Positions 8,354 to 19,283 are shown, counted from the first letter of the stretch. The stretch is DNA of 64,000 bases from Pseudomonas sp. PSE14 (GCF_029203285.1 NZ_CP115669.1:868001-932000), one strand, 5' to 3'. The notes: a model not told the origin generated them from the letters alone. A program made the numbers and translations.

Positions 8354-9226
8354 TCAGAGCAGGCTCGCCTGCCAGCTCAGCAGCTCAGGCCTGGGGGCGC
8401 CGCCGAAGTGCTGCGCAGGCGCGGTGGAGGGCCTCGGCAACTGTTTGGCGATGGGATGGTCCGCCACTTCCCGGGAGCGCATGGCGGTTTCCAGGTGCGC
8501 CTCGGCGATCAGTTGCTGCAGGCGCCCGCTGCGGCGCAGGGTGCGCAGGCTGCGGTCGAGGCTGGCCGCCAGCTCCTCGCCATCGGCGCGCTTTCTGGGG
8601 ACCAGGACGTAGAGCGGCTTGATGTCCAGCGGCGGCTCCACGAAGACCAGTTGGTCGCGCAGGGCCGGGGCGTTCTGGGCGAGCAGCTGATAGCCGGTAT
8701 AGCGGTCCACCACCGCCAGGTCGATGCGTCCGCGCAGGAGTTTTTCCAGGTTCTGCCAGTCGTTGCTGACCACTTCCTTGCTGAGGAAGTCGGCGGCGTC
8801 GAAGGCGCTCTGGTTGACGTAGCCGCGCACCACGCCGATGCGATAGGGGCGCAGGCTGTCGAGATCGCCGGGGACGATCGGCAACGCATGGTCGCGGCGG
8901 CGGAAGAAGCCGAGTTGGGAGTCCAGCAGTGGCATCGAGGTGTAGAAATCCCGGCTGCGGTCGGCGGAGAGGTAGGCTGGCATCAGCGCATCGAAACGCC
9001 CTTCGCGGGTTTCGTTGAGTGCCCGCTGCCAGGGCAGGAAGATCAGTTCGGCCTGGTCGCCATTGAGCGCCAGGGCCTCGTCGAGGATGCGGGCGGCAAG
9101 GCCGTGCCCGGGCAGGTCGGGGCCGACATAGGGGGCCCAGTCCAGCGTGGCGATGCGCAGGGTCTGCGCCTGGCCGGCGGAGCACAGGAGCGCGAGGAGG
9201 AGGCTGGCGAGCAGGGGACGACGCAT
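8354..9226 (-). CDS. Periplasmic solute-binding protein, amino-acid (SBP_bac_3) type
   Basis: A 290-residue exported protein with a signal peptide of about 20 residues (LLASLLLALLCSAGQA then Q). The mature part has the bacterial extracellular solute-binding family 3 layout: TLRIATLDWAPYVG, ILDEALALNG, LPWQRALNETREGRFDALMP and the hinge motif IDLAVVDRYTGYQLL. No permease or ATPase genes adjoin it, so it is an orphan binding protein, perhaps signalling rather than transport. AAGGGAAG before the ATG supports this start. The proline- and glutamine-rich C-terminus looks unstructured. The ligand is unknown. Confidence 0.8.
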   Translation of the reverse strand: MRRPLLASLLLALLCSAGQAQTLRIATLDWAPYVGPDLPGHGLAARILDEALALNGDQAELIFLPWQRALNETREGRFDALMPAYLSADRSRDFYTSMPLLDSQLGFFRRRDHALPIVPGDLDSLRPYRIGVVRGYVNQSAFDAADFLSKEVVSNDWQNLEKLLRGRIDLAVVDRYTGYQLLAQNAPALRDQLVFVEPPLDIKPLYVLVPRKRADGEELAASLDRSLRTLRRSGRLQQLIAEAHLETAMRSREVADHPIAKQLPRPSTAPAQHFGGAPRPELLSWQASLL

Positions 9227-9319
9227 GGCTTCCCTTTGCTGGTGAGGATGGCGAGGCGATGGCCGGTCATCACTCTAGTGCGCCCGGCCCGCCGACGCCA
9301 GCGGGCCTCGGGGCCGCCG

Positions 9320-9784
9320 TCAGGTCAGGTCGTCGCTGATCGGCAGGATGTAGTTCTTGAACTCGGTGTCCTCGTGGAAGCCGATGGACTCGTAGACCTT
9401 CTGCGCCACTTCGTTGTTGACGCTGGTGGAGACGCGCATGCGCACTGCCTGGGTCTCGCGGGCCATCTGTCGTGCGGTCTGCAGCAGGTGGTCGGCTACC
9501 AGCTGGCGGCGCGCTTCCTCGGCGACGTAGATGTCGTTGAGGATCCATACGCGCTTGAGGGACAGGGAGGAATAGCTCGGGTAGAGCTGGCAGAAGCCCA
9601 GCAGCTTGCCGTCATCGTCGTCCGGCAGGGCCAGGTAGATCACCGATTCCTTGCGGCGCAGGCGCTTTTCCAGGAATTTCCGCGAGGATTCGGGGTAGGG
9701 CAGCTTGCCGTAGAACTCACGGTATTTGACGAACAGCGGCGCGAGCAGATCGAGGTGGTCGAGCGTGGCTTGCACGATACGCAT
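9320..9784 (-). CDS. GNAT family N-acetyltransferase
   Basis: A 154-residue single-domain acyl-CoA transferase. GNAT motif A is visible around VWILNDIYVAEEARRQLVADHLLQ, where the acetyl-CoA pyrophosphate loop would be R-Q-L-V-A, and motif B lies in VAQKVYESIGFHEDTEF. The start MRIVQATLDHLDLLAPLF is typical of the small-molecule or protein acetyltransferases beside the eut genes of P. aeruginosa (remembered synteny). The substrate is unknown. It ends 94 bp upstream of the solute-binding protein gene on the same strand. Confidence 0.88.
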   Translation of the reverse strand: MRIVQATLDHLDLLAPLFVKYREFYGKLPYPESSRKFLEKRLRRKESVIYLALPDDDDGKLLGFCQLYPSYSSLSLKRVWILNDIYVAEEARRQLVADHLLQTARQMARETQAVRMRVSTSVNNEVAQKVYESIGFHEDTEFKNYILPISDDLT

Positions 9785-9941
9785 GGGCGGGCCTCGGCGT
9801 GGTGTGAATGGGCTGGTATGGCAATGCAGGGGCTATGCCAGCGGATAGCCAACACGTCCGATGCTGCACCAGAAATTGTTGAAAGCGCAATCCAAGCAAG
9901 CGTTTGATCTGGTCTGGTTGGCAGACCATTCCCCGCAGCCT

Positions 9942-9965
9942 GTAGGCGCGAGCTTGCTCGCGAAG
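9942..9965 (+). repeat. Single REP element
   Basis: 24-bp Pseudomonas REP, GTAGGCGCGAGC followed by TTGCTCGCGAAG, one base different from the copies at 10016, 15125, 19260 and 38525. It lies in the 340-bp gap between the acetyltransferase and eutC genes; apart from this and the following doublet I see nothing else there. Confidence 0.85.
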
Positions 9966-10015
9966 GTTTGCGGGGTGGTGACAGGGTGTCGATGTGCTGG
10001 TGGTAGGCAAGGGCT

Positions 10016-10092
10016 GTAGGAGCGAGCTTGCTCGCGAACCGCAAGGCGCCGAGCTCCCCGGCTGGAGGGTTCGCGAGCAAGCTCGCTCCTAC
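10016..10092. repeat. REP doublet (REPIN), family 1
   Basis: Two inverted copies of the family-1 REP (GTAGGAGCGAGC...GAAC at 10016-10039 and its reverse complement at 10069-10092) separated by 29 bp. The pair can fold into a long hairpin, the usual mobile unit called a REPIN. Confidence 0.9.
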
Positions 10093-10124
10093 GAAGAGCC
10101 GTTCATGTCGGCTGTCGCAGGGCT

Positions 10125-10922
10125 TCAGGTCAGCAGGAAATTCGCTCCGGGCCCTGTGCCTTCCAGCGTCGGCAGTTCCGCCTCGTCCTTCAGGTTCACC
10201 CCCGACAGTTGCCGGCGGCACGCCTCGCGCATCAGGTAGAGCAGGCGGTGGGCGGCCAGGCCGTAGCTCAAGCCTTCGAGCCGCACGTTGGAGATGCAGT
10301 TGCGGTAGGCGTCGTTCAGGCCGACCTTCGGCGCCCAGGTGAAGTACAGGCCGAGGCTGTCGGGTGACGACAGGCCCGGACGCTCGCCGATCAGGATGAC
10401 CACCATCTTCGCCCGCAGCAGTTCGGCCACTTCGTCGGCCACGGCAACGCGCCCCTGCTGTACCAGTGCCACCGGCGAGAGGCTCCAGCCTTCGTTGCGT
10501 GCCTGTTCTTCCAGGCGTTCGAGGAAGGGCAGGCTGTGACGTTGCACCGCCAGCGAGGACAGGCCGTCGGCGATCACCACTGCCAGGTCGTAACCCTGGG
10601 GATGGCGGTCGGCATGGCGGCGCAGGATTTCCGCCGACTCTTCGTTCAGCCTGCGGCCCAGGTCGGGGCGTTGCAGGTAGATGTCGCGGTCGGCGGCGGC
10701 GCTGTGCAGCTGCAGACATTCGCGGCCGCGTTCGGCCAACTGCCGGGCCAGGCCTTCACGGTCGAAGGGCAGGTGCACGGCATCGCGGGCCTGGGCGTGG
10801 GCGAACTGGAAGTCCAGTTGCGCGCGGGTTGGCAGGCTGGTGCCGGCGCGGCCCAGGGCGATCCGCGCGGAGGTCAGGCGGCGCAGTTCCTGCCAGGGGT
10901 TGGGGATGTAGCTGTCGCTCAT
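10125..10922 (-). CDS. eutC: Ethanolamine ammonia-lyase small subunit
   Basis: The light chain of the adenosylcobalamin-dependent ethanolamine ammonia-lyase, which converts ethanolamine to acetaldehyde and ammonia. 265 residues. Diagnostic stretches are [34 protein letters not shown], the [15 protein letters not shown] motif, [16 protein letters not shown] and the C-terminal [17 protein letters not shown]. The ATG at 10922 fits the family N-terminus. It follows eutB by 10 bp, so the two subunits are co-translated from one operon. No microcompartment genes are present, in keeping with the simple Pseudomonas pathway. Confidence 0.97.
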   Translation of the reverse strand: MSDSYIPNPWQELRRLTSARIALGRAGTSLPTRAQLDFQFAHAQARDAVHLPFDREGLARQLAERGRECLQLHSAAADRDIYLQRPDLGRRLNEESAEILRRHADRHPQGYDLAVVIADGLSSLAVQRHSLPFLERLEEQARNEGWSLSPVALVQQGRVAVADEVAELLRAKMVVILIGERPGLSSPDSLGLYFTWAPKVGLNDAYRNCISNVRLEGLSYGLAAHRLLYLMREACRRQLSGVNLKDEAELPTLEGTGPGANFLLT

Positions 10923-10932
10923 CGAGGCCTCC

Positions 10933-12327
10933 TCAGGACAACTGCGCCAGCGCGTGGCGGAAGGCGGTGGGCAACTGGCCGGCCATGTGTACCCGGCCGT
11001 CGCGCTGGTGGAGGATTTCCATGCGTTCCAGCCAGGCTTCAAACTCCGGCGCGGGCTTCAGGCCCAGCACCTGGCGCGCGTAGAGCGCGTCGTGGAAGGA
11101 GGTGGTCTGGTAGTTGAGCATCACGTCGTCGGAACCGGGGATGCCCATGATGAAGTTGATGCCGGCTACGCCCAGCAGGGTCAGGAGCATGTCCATGTCG
11201 TCCTGGTCGGCCTCGGCGTGGTTGGTGTAGCAGATGTCGCAACCCATGGGCACACCGAGCAGCTTGGCGCAGAAGTGGTCTTCCAGGCCCGCGCGGATGA
11301 TCTGCTTGCCGTTGTACAGGTACTCCGGGCCGATGAAGCCGACCACGGTGTTCACCAGGAACGGCTTGAAGTGCCGCGCCACCGCGTAGGCGCGGGTTTC
11401 GCAGGTCTGCTGGTCGACGCCGTGGTGGGCGTTGGCCGACAGCGCGCTGCCCTGGCCGGTCTCGAAGTACATGAGGTTGTCGCCCAGGGTGCCGCGCTTC
11501 TGCGACAGCCCCGCCTCATAACCTTCCTTGAGGATCGACAGGCTCACGCCGAAGCTGGCGTTGGCCGCCTCGGTGCCGGCGATGGACTGGAACACCAGGT
11601 CCAGCGGTGCGCCGCGGTTGATCGCTTCGATGGAACTGGTGACGTGGGTGAGCACGCAGGACTGGGTGGGAATCTCGTAGCGCTGGATGATCGCGTCGAG
11701 CATTTCCAGCAGGGTGCAGATCGATTGCAGGCTGTCGGTGGCCGGGTTGATGCCGAGCATGGCGTCGCCGTTGCCGTAGAGCAGGCCGTCGAGCACGCTG
11801 GCGGCGATGCCGGCCGGGTCGTCCGTGGGGTGGTTGGGTTGCAGCCGTGTGGACATCCGCCCGCGCAGCCCCATGGTGTTGCGGAAGCGCGTGACCACGC
11901 GGATTTTCTGCGCCACCAGCACCAGGTCCTGCACGCGCATGATCTTCGACACGGCCGCCGCCATCTCCGGCGTCAGCCCTGGCGCCAGGGCGCGCAGGCT
12001 GGTTTCGTCGGCCTGCTCGCCCAGCAGCCAGTCGCGCAGGCCTCCCACGGTGAGGTGGCTGACCGGCGCGAAGGCCTGACGGTCGTGGGTGTCGATGATC
12101 AGCCGGGTGACTTCGTCGCTCTCGTAGGGGATCAGCGCTTCATCGAGGAAACGCTTGAGCGGGATGTCGGCCAGCGCCATCTGTGCGGCGACACGCTCGG
12201 CGTCGCTGCCGGCGGCGACCCCGGCGAGGCGGTCGCCGGAGCGCGCCGGGCTGGCCTTGGCCATCACCTCGCGCAGGCTGTCGAAGCGCCAGGTCTGGCC
12301 TCCGACGCTGTGGACGAATCCGGACAT
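10933..12327 (-). CDS. eutB: Ethanolamine ammonia-lyase large subunit
   Basis: The catalytic heavy chain (464 residues) of the B12-dependent lyase. The family TIM-barrel is clear: the [19 protein letters not shown] start, [33 protein letters not shown], the glutamate-bearing [37 protein letters not shown], and [18 protein letters not shown]. It is placed between the permease gene (11 bp upstream) and eutC. Expression probably starts at the sigma-54 promoter before the permease gene. B12 must come from elsewhere in the genome or outside. Confidence 0.98.
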   Translation of the reverse strand: MSGFVHSVGGQTWRFDSLREVMAKASPARSGDRLAGVAAGSDAERVAAQMALADIPLKRFLDEALIPYESDEVTRLIIDTHDRQAFAPVSHLTVGGLRDWLLGEQADETSLRALAPGLTPEMAAAVSKIMRVQDLVLVAQKIRVVTRFRNTMGLRGRMSTRLQPNHPTDDPAGIAASVLDGLLYGNGDAMLGINPATDSLQSICTLLEMLDAIIQRYEIPTQSCVLTHVTSSIEAINRGAPLDLVFQSIAGTEAANASFGVSLSILKEGYEAGLSQKRGTLGDNLMYFETGQGSALSANAHHGVDQQTCETRAYAVARHFKPFLVNTVVGFIGPEYLYNGKQIIRAGLEDHFCAKLLGVPMGCDICYTNHAEADQDDMDMLLTLLGVAGINFIMGIPGSDDVMLNYQTTSFHDALYARQVLGLKPAPEFEAWLERMEILHQRDGRVHMAGQLPTAFRHALAQLS

Positions 12328-12338
12328 GCAGACCTCTC

Positions 12339-13703
12339 TCAGCCCTGGCTGGCGAAGGATGCGTCGGTGCCGCGATTGAGGCTGACCACGATGCTGCAGC
12401 AGGAGATGCCACCGATCATCAGCACCAGGAACACCGAGGCGATGACGCTGTTGAACCAGAGCATAGCGGCCAGGCACAGCAGCGCCAGAGCGAGGGCGAT
12501 GCCGGGCACGACCGGGTAGCCGGGGGCGCGGAAGCTGCGCTCCAGGTTCGGCTCGCTGCGGCGCAGCTTGAACAGGCTGAACATGCTCATGATGTACATG
12601 ACGATGGCGCCGAATACGCTCATGGTGATCATCGCAGCGGTCAGGGTCATGCCCTGCAGGCTGATCAGACCATCGCTGAAGATCGCCGCGATGCCCACCG
12701 CGCCGCCGGCGAGGATCGCCCGATGCGGGGTCTGGAAGCGCGAGAGTTTCGCCAGGCCGCGGGGCAGGAAGCCGGCGCGGGCGAGGGCGAAGAACTGCCG
12801 GGAGTAGCCCAGGATGATGCCGTGGAAGCTGGCCACCAGGCCGAACAGGCCGATCCAGACCAGCATGTGCATCCAGGTGGAGTTGTTGCCGACCACGGCC
12901 TTCATCGCCTGCGGCAGCGGGTCGTTGATGTTCGACAGGGTGCGCCAGTCGCCCACGCCGCCGGCGAAGATCATCACGCCGATGGCCAGCGCGACCAGGG
13001 TGAGGATACCGGCGATGTAGGCGCGCGGGATGGTGCGTTTCGGGTCCTTGGCTTCCTCGGCGGCCATGGCCGCGCCTTCGATGGCGAGGAAGAACCAGAT
13101 GGCGAAGGGGATCGCGGCGAAGATGCCGGCCATCGCCGGGGCGCCGAACACGTCGGAGCCGGCCCAACCGTTGAGTACGAAGTTGCTGAAGCTGAAGCCC
13201 GGTGCAACCACGCCCATGAACACCAGCAGCTCGGCCACCGCCAGCACGGTCACCACCAGCTCGAAGGTGGCGGCGATGCTCACGCCGAGGATGTTAAGGG
13301 TCATGAAGATCACGTAGGCGCCGGTGGCCGCCCACTTCGGATCGAGTCCGGGGAACTGCACGTTGAGGTAGGCGCCGATGGCCATGGCGATGGCCGGTGG
13401 GGCGAAGACGAATTCGATCAGGGTGGCGACGCCGGCGATCATCCCGCCGGTCTTGCCGAAGGCGCGCAGGCTGTAGGCGAAGGGACCGCCGGCGTGGGGG
13501 ATGGCGGTGGTCAGCTCGGTGTAGCTGAAGATGAAGCAGGTGTACATCACCGCCACCAGCAGGGTAGTGACGAGGAAGCCCAGGGTACCGGCGGCGGCCC
13601 AGCCGTAGCTCCAGCCGAAGTACTCGCCGGAGATCACCAGGCCCACGGCGAGCCCCCAGAGATGCAAGGTTCCAAGCGTCGGTTTTAGTTGTGATGCGCT
13701 CAT
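12339..13703 (-). CDS. eat: Ethanolamine permease (APC superfamily)
   Basis: A 454-residue amino acid/polyamine/organocation transporter with about 12 hydrophobic segments. Marks of the ethanolamine permease group are KPTLGTLHLWGLAVGLVISG, EYFGWSYGWAAAGTLGFL, TTAIPHAGGPFAYSLRAFG and IPFAIWFFLAIEGAAMAAEE. The start at 13703 has an excellent AGAGGAA ribosome binding site. It is the first gene of the eat-eutB-eutC operon and lies 160 bp after a predicted sigma-54 promoter. Import of ethanolamine is inferred from family and context. Confidence 0.93.
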   Translation of the reverse strand: MSASQLKPTLGTLHLWGLAVGLVISGEYFGWSYGWAAAGTLGFLVTTLLVAVMYTCFIFSYTELTTAIPHAGGPFAYSLRAFGKTGGMIAGVATLIEFVFAPPAIAMAIGAYLNVQFPGLDPKWAATGAYVIFMTLNILGVSIAATFELVVTVLAVAELLVFMGVVAPGFSFSNFVLNGWAGSDVFGAPAMAGIFAAIPFAIWFFLAIEGAAMAAEEAKDPKRTIPRAYIAGILTLVALAIGVMIFAGGVGDWRTLSNINDPLPQAMKAVVGNNSTWMHMLVWIGLFGLVASFHGIILGYSRQFFALARAGFLPRGLAKLSRFQTPHRAILAGGAVGIAAIFSDGLISLQGMTLTAAMITMSVFGAIVMYIMSMFSLFKLRRSEPNLERSFRAPGYPVVPGIALALALLCLAAMLWFNSVIASVFLVLMIGGISCCSIVVSLNRGTDASFASQG

Positions 13704-13863
13704 CGTGATTCCTCTTTCCCCCAGGGGGCGTGGACGGATACCTGAGCCTCGATGGTAGTGGCGCAAAGCCTCGCGAGACTTGACCGCTGGAACCGGCTTT
13801 CGCCGCGCAGGGTCAACTGGCTGTTACCCATCGCCCCACACAGGGCGTAGCGCCCGATCATGG

Positions 13864-13879
13864 TGCTGAAATCGTGCCA
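13864..13879 (-). promoter_or_regulatory. Sigma-54 promoter of the eat-eutBC operon
   Basis: Minus strand reads TGGCACG-ATTT-CAGCA: GG at -24 and GC at -12 with exact sigma-54 spacing. Transcription would start near 13853, about 150 bp before eat. The sigma-54 activator encoded at 17243 is the natural partner. Confidence 0.7.
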
Positions 13880-13947
13880 GGTGCCCCAAGCTGTGGCAGC
13901 TGCAGGCCAGGCGTGGCGCTGTGTCCGGCGCTTTGGCCAATGCGCGA

Positions 13948-13963
13948 GAGGCACGGGATTTGC
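13948..13963 (+). promoter_or_regulatory. Sigma-54 promoter of the AraC-family regulator gene
   Basis: Plus strand reads AGGCACG-GGAT-TTGCT, matching TGGCACG-N4-TTGCW at 14 of 15 defined spacing/base positions that matter. It lies 72 bp upstream of the ATG at 14035 and back-to-back with the eat promoter. Confidence 0.7.
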
Positions 13964-14034
13964 TTTGTATAAAGGTCCCCGTTTTCAGGGGGATCGAGTG
14001 CCTTGTGTGTTTCATAACAAGATCGGTAACCGTC

Positions 14035-15087
14035 ATGAGCCAGCCCCTGTTCTCCCATCCCGGCCTGAGCGTGCCTCTGGCCAACAACATCGGCGTGCTG
14101 TCCGCTGCGGCCAGCGGCCTGGGGCGCTTCATCGGCGACCAGGGTGGCGACATCGATCGGGTCTTCGGTCGCGCGGGCATCGATCCGGAACGCCTGCTGC
14201 ATCCCACCCTGAGCCTGGCGCTGACCAACTATTGCCAGGTGCTTGAGGAAGCGGCGCGACAGTCCGGTTGCGACAACTTCGGGCTCCGTTACGGCGAGCA
14301 GTTCCGGCCCCGAGAACTGGGCCTGCTGGGCTATGTCGGGCTCTGCTCGGAGACGCTGGAGGGCGCGCTGAAGAACTTCGCCGCCGCCTTCCCCTATCAC
14401 CAGCACGACACCCTGATCCGCCTGGTGGACTGCGGCGAGTGCTATCGCTTCGATTACCAGGTGCGCCATGGCGCCATTCTCGACCGCCGCCAGGATGCCG
14501 AGCTGACCCTGGGCATGGTGCTGAACCTGATGCGCCATGTGCTCGGCCCCGAGTGGGCGCCGCGCGCGGTGAGCTTCGAGCATGCGCGCCCCGAAGGCTG
14601 GCAGGAGCATGGACGGGTGTTCGACGCGCCGGTGCTGTTCCAGCGCGGCTGCAATTCCATGCTGATTCCCAAACGCGACCTCTACGGCCGGCAGATGCCG
14701 GAGCGCGACGCCAACCTGTTGTTCCTGGTGCAGGACGTGATCCGTCGCCTGGGCGAGCAGGGCGGCGCGCCGAACCTGGTGGAGGATGCCGGCACGCAGA
14801 TTCGCCTGGCGTTGAGTGAGGGCGAGCCGTCGCTGGAGATCATTGCCGAGCAGCTCGAACTGACTACGGCCGGCCTGCAGCGCCGTTTGCGCGAGGCCGG
14901 GCTGAGCTTCAGCCAACTGGTGGAGAACACCCGTCGCGAGTTGGCGCTGCATTACCTGCGTCAGCCGCAACGGCCGATTTCCGAACTGGCGCCGCTACTG
15001 GGCTATTCCGAGACCAGCGCTTTTTCTCGTGCGTTTCGCCGGTGGTTCGGCGTGAGTCCGCGGCAGTGGCGTAGCGACGCGAGCTGA
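14035..15087 (+). CDS. AraC family transcriptional regulator in the ethanolamine cluster
   Basis: A 350-residue regulator with an N-terminal arabinose-binding-type domain of the PF12625 class (residues ~20-210, with GLLGYVGLCSETLEGAL and FEHARPEGWQ) and a C-terminal double helix-turn-helix AraC domain (LEIIAEQLELTTAGLQRRL and the signature ISELAPLLGYSETSAFSRAF). It is divergent from eat and convergent with the aldehyde dehydrogenase gene. A sigma-54 promoter lies upstream, so it is probably itself induced by ethanolamine. I do not recall this gene between eat and exaC in P. aeruginosa. Its target is unknown; control of eat/eut or of an extra catabolic step is a guess. Confidence 0.85.
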   Translation: MSQPLFSHPGLSVPLANNIGVLSAAASGLGRFIGDQGGDIDRVFGRAGIDPERLLHPTLSLALTNYCQVLEEAARQSGCDNFGLRYGEQFRPRELGLLGYVGLCSETLEGALKNFAAAFPYHQHDTLIRLVDCGECYRFDYQVRHGAILDRRQDAELTLGMVLNLMRHVLGPEWAPRAVSFEHARPEGWQEHGRVFDAPVLFQRGCNSMLIPKRDLYGRQMPERDANLLFLVQDVIRRLGEQGGAPNLVEDAGTQIRLALSEGEPSLEIIAEQLELTTAGLQRRLREAGLSFSQLVENTRRELALHYLRQPQRPISELAPLLGYSETSAFSRAFRRWFGVSPRQWRSDAS

Positions 15088-15124
15088 TCGGCCGCGATCC
15101 GGTCCTGCGAACCGATCCCTCTCT

Positions 15125-15202
15125 GTAGGAGCGAGCTTGCTCGCGAACGGATTTCCTGGCGGCACCTGAGCTGGGCGGGTTCGCGAGCAAGCTCGCTCCT
15201 AC
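15125..15202. repeat. REP doublet (REPIN), family 1
   Basis: Inverted pair GTAGGAGCGAGC...GAAC (15125-15148) and its complement (15179-15202), 78 bp overall. It fills the gap after the AraC gene. Confidence 0.9.
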
Positions 15203-15232
15203 AATTCCGCACGATATTCAAACCAGGTACAG

Positions 15233-15297
15233 GATCGGACTTCGTTCGCGATGGTCCGAGCCGCCGTAGAACATCGCGGACGAAGTCCGCTACTACG
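15233..15297. repeat. Degenerate REP doublet, family 2 (GGAC...GTCC type)
   Basis: Inverted halves GATCGGACTTCGTTCGCGAT and ATCGCGGACGAAGTCCGC, with TACTACG at the end, related to the GTAGGAGCGGAC...GTCCGCG repeats at 19174 and 37635. Both halves carry substitutions. Confidence 0.65.
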
Positions 15298-15330
15298 AAA
15301 GACATCCCGTCGAACCCTTTTCCCGGGCAT

Positions 15331-15356
15331 AAAAAAGCGCGGCCCGCAGGCCGCGC
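15331..15356 (-). terminator. Intrinsic terminator of the aldehyde dehydrogenase gene
   Basis: Perfect stem GCGCGGCC / GGCCGCGC with a CGCA loop, followed on the minus strand by six T residues. It is 46 bp beyond the stop codon. Confidence 0.88.
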
Positions 15357-15401
15357 AAAGATCGATTGGAGAGAATGCCCGGCTCGCGCCGGGCGGGTGG
15401 A

Positions 15402-16922
<1,521 letters not shown>

Positions 16923-16975
16923 GGTCGAATCTCCTGGGTCTTGTGCTTGTTGGGGAGGACGTTGAACAAGCGTAG

Positions 16976-16991
16976 AGCAAGGGCCGGGCCA
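16976..16991 (-). promoter_or_regulatory. Sigma-54 promoter of the aldehyde dehydrogenase gene
   Basis: Minus strand TGGCCCG-GGCC-TTGCT style element (TGGCCCG, four bases, TTGCT), with GG/GC spacing exactly as required. The start site would be near 16965, some 43 bp before the ATG. Confidence 0.78.
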
Positions 16992-17066
16992 TGCCAGCGC
17001 AAGCCGCGCCGCACAAGGCCTCGGGACTTTCGCCGGGGGTTGCTGAAACGCCCGCTGTGGCAGGCC

Positions 17067-17096
17067 TGGGACAGTGCGTCGTGACACTTTGTCCCA
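17067..17096. promoter_or_regulatory. Inverted repeat, candidate EatR upstream activator site
   Basis: TGGGACA (17067-17073) and TGTCCCA (17090-17096) are perfect inverted halves separated by 16 bp. They are about 80-105 bp upstream of the sigma-54 promoter, the usual place for an enhancer-binding protein. GTGACA-type words overlap it. Binding by EatR is inferred. Confidence 0.5.
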
Positions 17097-17242
17097 TATT
17101 CGTGACAGTCGTGACCTGACGGTCGGACAGGCGTTGCATTGCCCGGGCACGTGGAGGATGCTGTCCGAGGTTCGTGGCCGATTCATGACGGCGACGGACC
17201 TTCGGGGCTGCCTCCCCGTCCCCATTGCGGAGAACAACAAGA

Positions 17243-19159
17243 ATGCGTGCCAACGATATGAGCCGCCACGCCCGCCAGGTCATGACCGTCGCCGAGGGCC
17301 GTGCTCGTGCCGGCGCTCCCGGCGCCGACCCGTCGATCGCCCGTTCCTGGATGCGCTGCCTGGAGCAGTACCACCTGGACCCGGCGCAGACCATGGCGCC
17401 CACCGTGCTGGAACATGCCCGCATGCTGGAGCGCCGCGAGCGCCTGCAGCAGGTGCTGGAGATTGCCAGCGGCGAGATGAACAGCCTGCACCAGCAACTC
17501 TCCGGCGCCGGCCATGCCGTGCTCCTCACCGACTCCCGTGGCGTCATCCTCAACTGTGTCAGCGAGGCGGCCGAACGACGCACCTTCGAGCAGGCCGGCC
17601 TTTGGCTGGGTGCCGACTGGAGCGAGGCGCGCGAAGGCACCAACGGCATCGGCACCTGCCTGGTCGAGCGCCAGGCGCTGACTATCCACCAGGACGAACA
17701 TTTCCGCAGCCGCCACACCGGCCTGACCTGCTCGGCGAGCCCGGTCTTCGACCCCCAGGGCGAACTGCTGGCGGTGCTCGATGTGTCCTCCGCCCGTCGC
17801 GATGCCTCGCGGCAAAGCCAGTTCCACACCATGGCGCTGGTCAACCTGTCGGCCAAGGCCATCGAGGGCTGTTACTTCCTGCGCCATTTCGAGGACCAAT
17901 GGCTGCTGCGCTTCCACCTGCAACCGGACGGTCTCGGACTGTTCAGCGAAGGCATGCTGGCCTTCGACGGTAACGGCCGCATCCTGGCGGCCAACCAGAG
18001 CGCCATCAACCTGCTCGGCAGTCATCGCGAGAGCCTGCTCGGACGCTCGCTGGAACAGTTCTTCGATTGCCGGCTGGACGACCTCTTCAGCCGCGCCGAT
18101 CCGCAGCCCAGTGCCAGCTGGCCGCTGCGCACCCATTCCGGCCGCATGCTGTACGCTCTGCTGCGCGGGCAGCGTCCGGTACCCGCGGCGCCGGTGCTGC
18201 CGCGTGCACCGCTGGCGAAGGGGTTGTGCATCGATGATCCGCAACTGGCCCATGATTTCCGCCGGGCGCTGAAGGTCTACGCCCACGACGTGCCGCTGTT
18301 GCTGCAGGGCGAGACCGGCACCGGCAAGGAAGCCTTCGCCCGCGCCGTGCATCAAGGCGGCGAGCGCGCCGGCAAGAGCTTCGTCGCGCTGAACTGCGCG
18401 GCAATCCCCGAATCCCTGATCGAGAGCGAACTGTTCGGCTATCGCGGCGGCAGCTTCACTGGCGCACGCAAGGAAGGCATGCGCGGCAAGCTGCAACAGG
18501 CTGACGGCGGCACCCTGTTCCTCGACGAAATCGGCGACATGCCGCTGGCCCTTCAGACACGCCTGCTGCGGGTGCTGGAGGAGCGCCAGGTGGTGCCCAT
18601 CGGCGGCGAGCCGCAGGACGTGGATATCCGCCTGATCAGCGCCAGCCACCGCGACCTGGAGGCACTGGTGGCTAGCGGGCAGTTCCGCGAAGACCTCTAC
18701 TACCGGCTCAACGGCCTGGTAGTGGCTTTGCCGCCGCTGCGCGAGCGGGCAGACCGGGATGCGTTGCTCGACCATCTGCTGGCCGAGGAGAGCAAGGGCC
18801 GTGCGGTGCGCCTGGAGGCAGATGTCCGCCGCCACCTGCTCGACTATCCGTGGCCGGGCAACGTGCGTCAGTTGCGCAATGTGCTGCGGACGCTGTGCGC
18901 GCTGTGCGAGGGCGGGCGCATCCAGATGGCCGACCTGCCGCCGGACCTGCGCCGCGCGCCGGCCCCCGCTGCCGTCGCTACGCCCGTCGTGGCAAGCGAG
19001 GAGGGTGGCGATGCACTGGGCAATGCCGAGCGCCTGGCCCTGCTGGAAGTGCTGGAGGCGCATCACTGGCACGTCAGCCGGGTGGCGCAGCAACTGGGCA
19101 TCAGCCGCAACACGCTGTACCGCAAGCTCAACCGCCACGGACTGAGTCGCCGAACCTGA
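17243..19159 (+). CDS. eatR: Sigma-54-dependent activator of ethanolamine catabolism (AcoR type)
   Basis: A 638-residue enhancer-binding protein. Order: N-terminal GAF-like sensor (~70-210; [16 protein letters not shown]), PAS-like segment (~225-310), AAA+ domain with Walker A GETGTGKE at 356-363, a GSFTGA loop at 403-408 and Walker [12 protein letters not shown], then a C-terminal Fis-type helix-turn-helix ([19 protein letters not shown]). It is divergent from the aldehyde dehydrogenase gene, as I remember for EatR in P. aeruginosa. Three sigma-54 promoters in the cluster are the likely targets. The second position of the GAFTGA loop is Ser instead of Ala. The start ATG at 17243 follows GGAG at 17229. 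Confidence 0.88.
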   Translation: MRANDMSRHARQVMTVAEGRARAGAPGADPSIARSWMRCLEQYHLDPAQTMAPTVLEHARMLERRERLQQVLEIASGEMNSLHQQLSGAGHAVLLTDSRGVILNCVSEAAERRTFEQAGLWLGADWSEAREGTNGIGTCLVERQALTIHQDEHFRSRHTGLTCSASPVFDPQGELLAVLDVSSARRDASRQSQFHTMALVNLSAKAIEGCYFLRHFEDQWLLRFHLQPDGLGLFSEGMLAFDGNGRILAANQSAINLLGSHRESLLGRSLEQFFDCRLDDLFSRADPQPSASWPLRTHSGRMLYALLRGQRPVPAAPVLPRAPLAKGLCIDDPQLAHDFRRALKVYAHDVPLLLQGETGTGKEAFARAVHQGGERAGKSFVALNCAAIPESLIESELFGYRGGSFTGARKEGMRGKLQQADGGTLFLDEIGDMPLALQTRLLRVLEERQVVPIGGEPQDVDIRLISASHRDLEALVASGQFREDLYYRLNGLVVALPPLRERADRDALLDHLLAEESKGRAVRLEADVRRHLLDYPWPGNVRQLRNVLRTLCALCEGGRIQMADLPPDLRRAPAPAAVATPVVASEEGGDALGNAERLALLEVLEAHHWHVSRVAQQLGISRNTLYRKLNRHGLSRRT

Positions 19160-19173
19160 ACAGGACGGTCCCC

Positions 19174-19283
19174 GTAGGAGCGGACTCTGTCCGCGATTGG
19201 CCCGGTGCCATGCGGTTCGCGAGCAAGCTCGCTCCTACGAAGAGCACGCGCGCGAACCTGTAGGAGCGAGCTTGCTCGCGAAC
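19174..19283. repeat. Cluster of three REP elements
   Basis: One family-2 REP (GTAGGAGCGGAC..., 19174-19197) followed by two family-1 REPs in opposite orientation (19215-19238 and 19260-19283). They lie in the 458-bp gap between eatR and mpl; the rest of that gap holds the element at 19341 and the mpl leader. Confidence 0.88.

Noticed and set aside
13894-13909. Second sigma-54-like sequence on the minus strand before eat
   Set aside because: GG and GC are one base too close together; the element at 13864-13879 has exact spacing.
19174-19283. Possible CRISPR-like repeat cluster
   Set aside because: The repeats are REP units in alternating orientation with irregular spacing; no uniform spacers and no cas genes.
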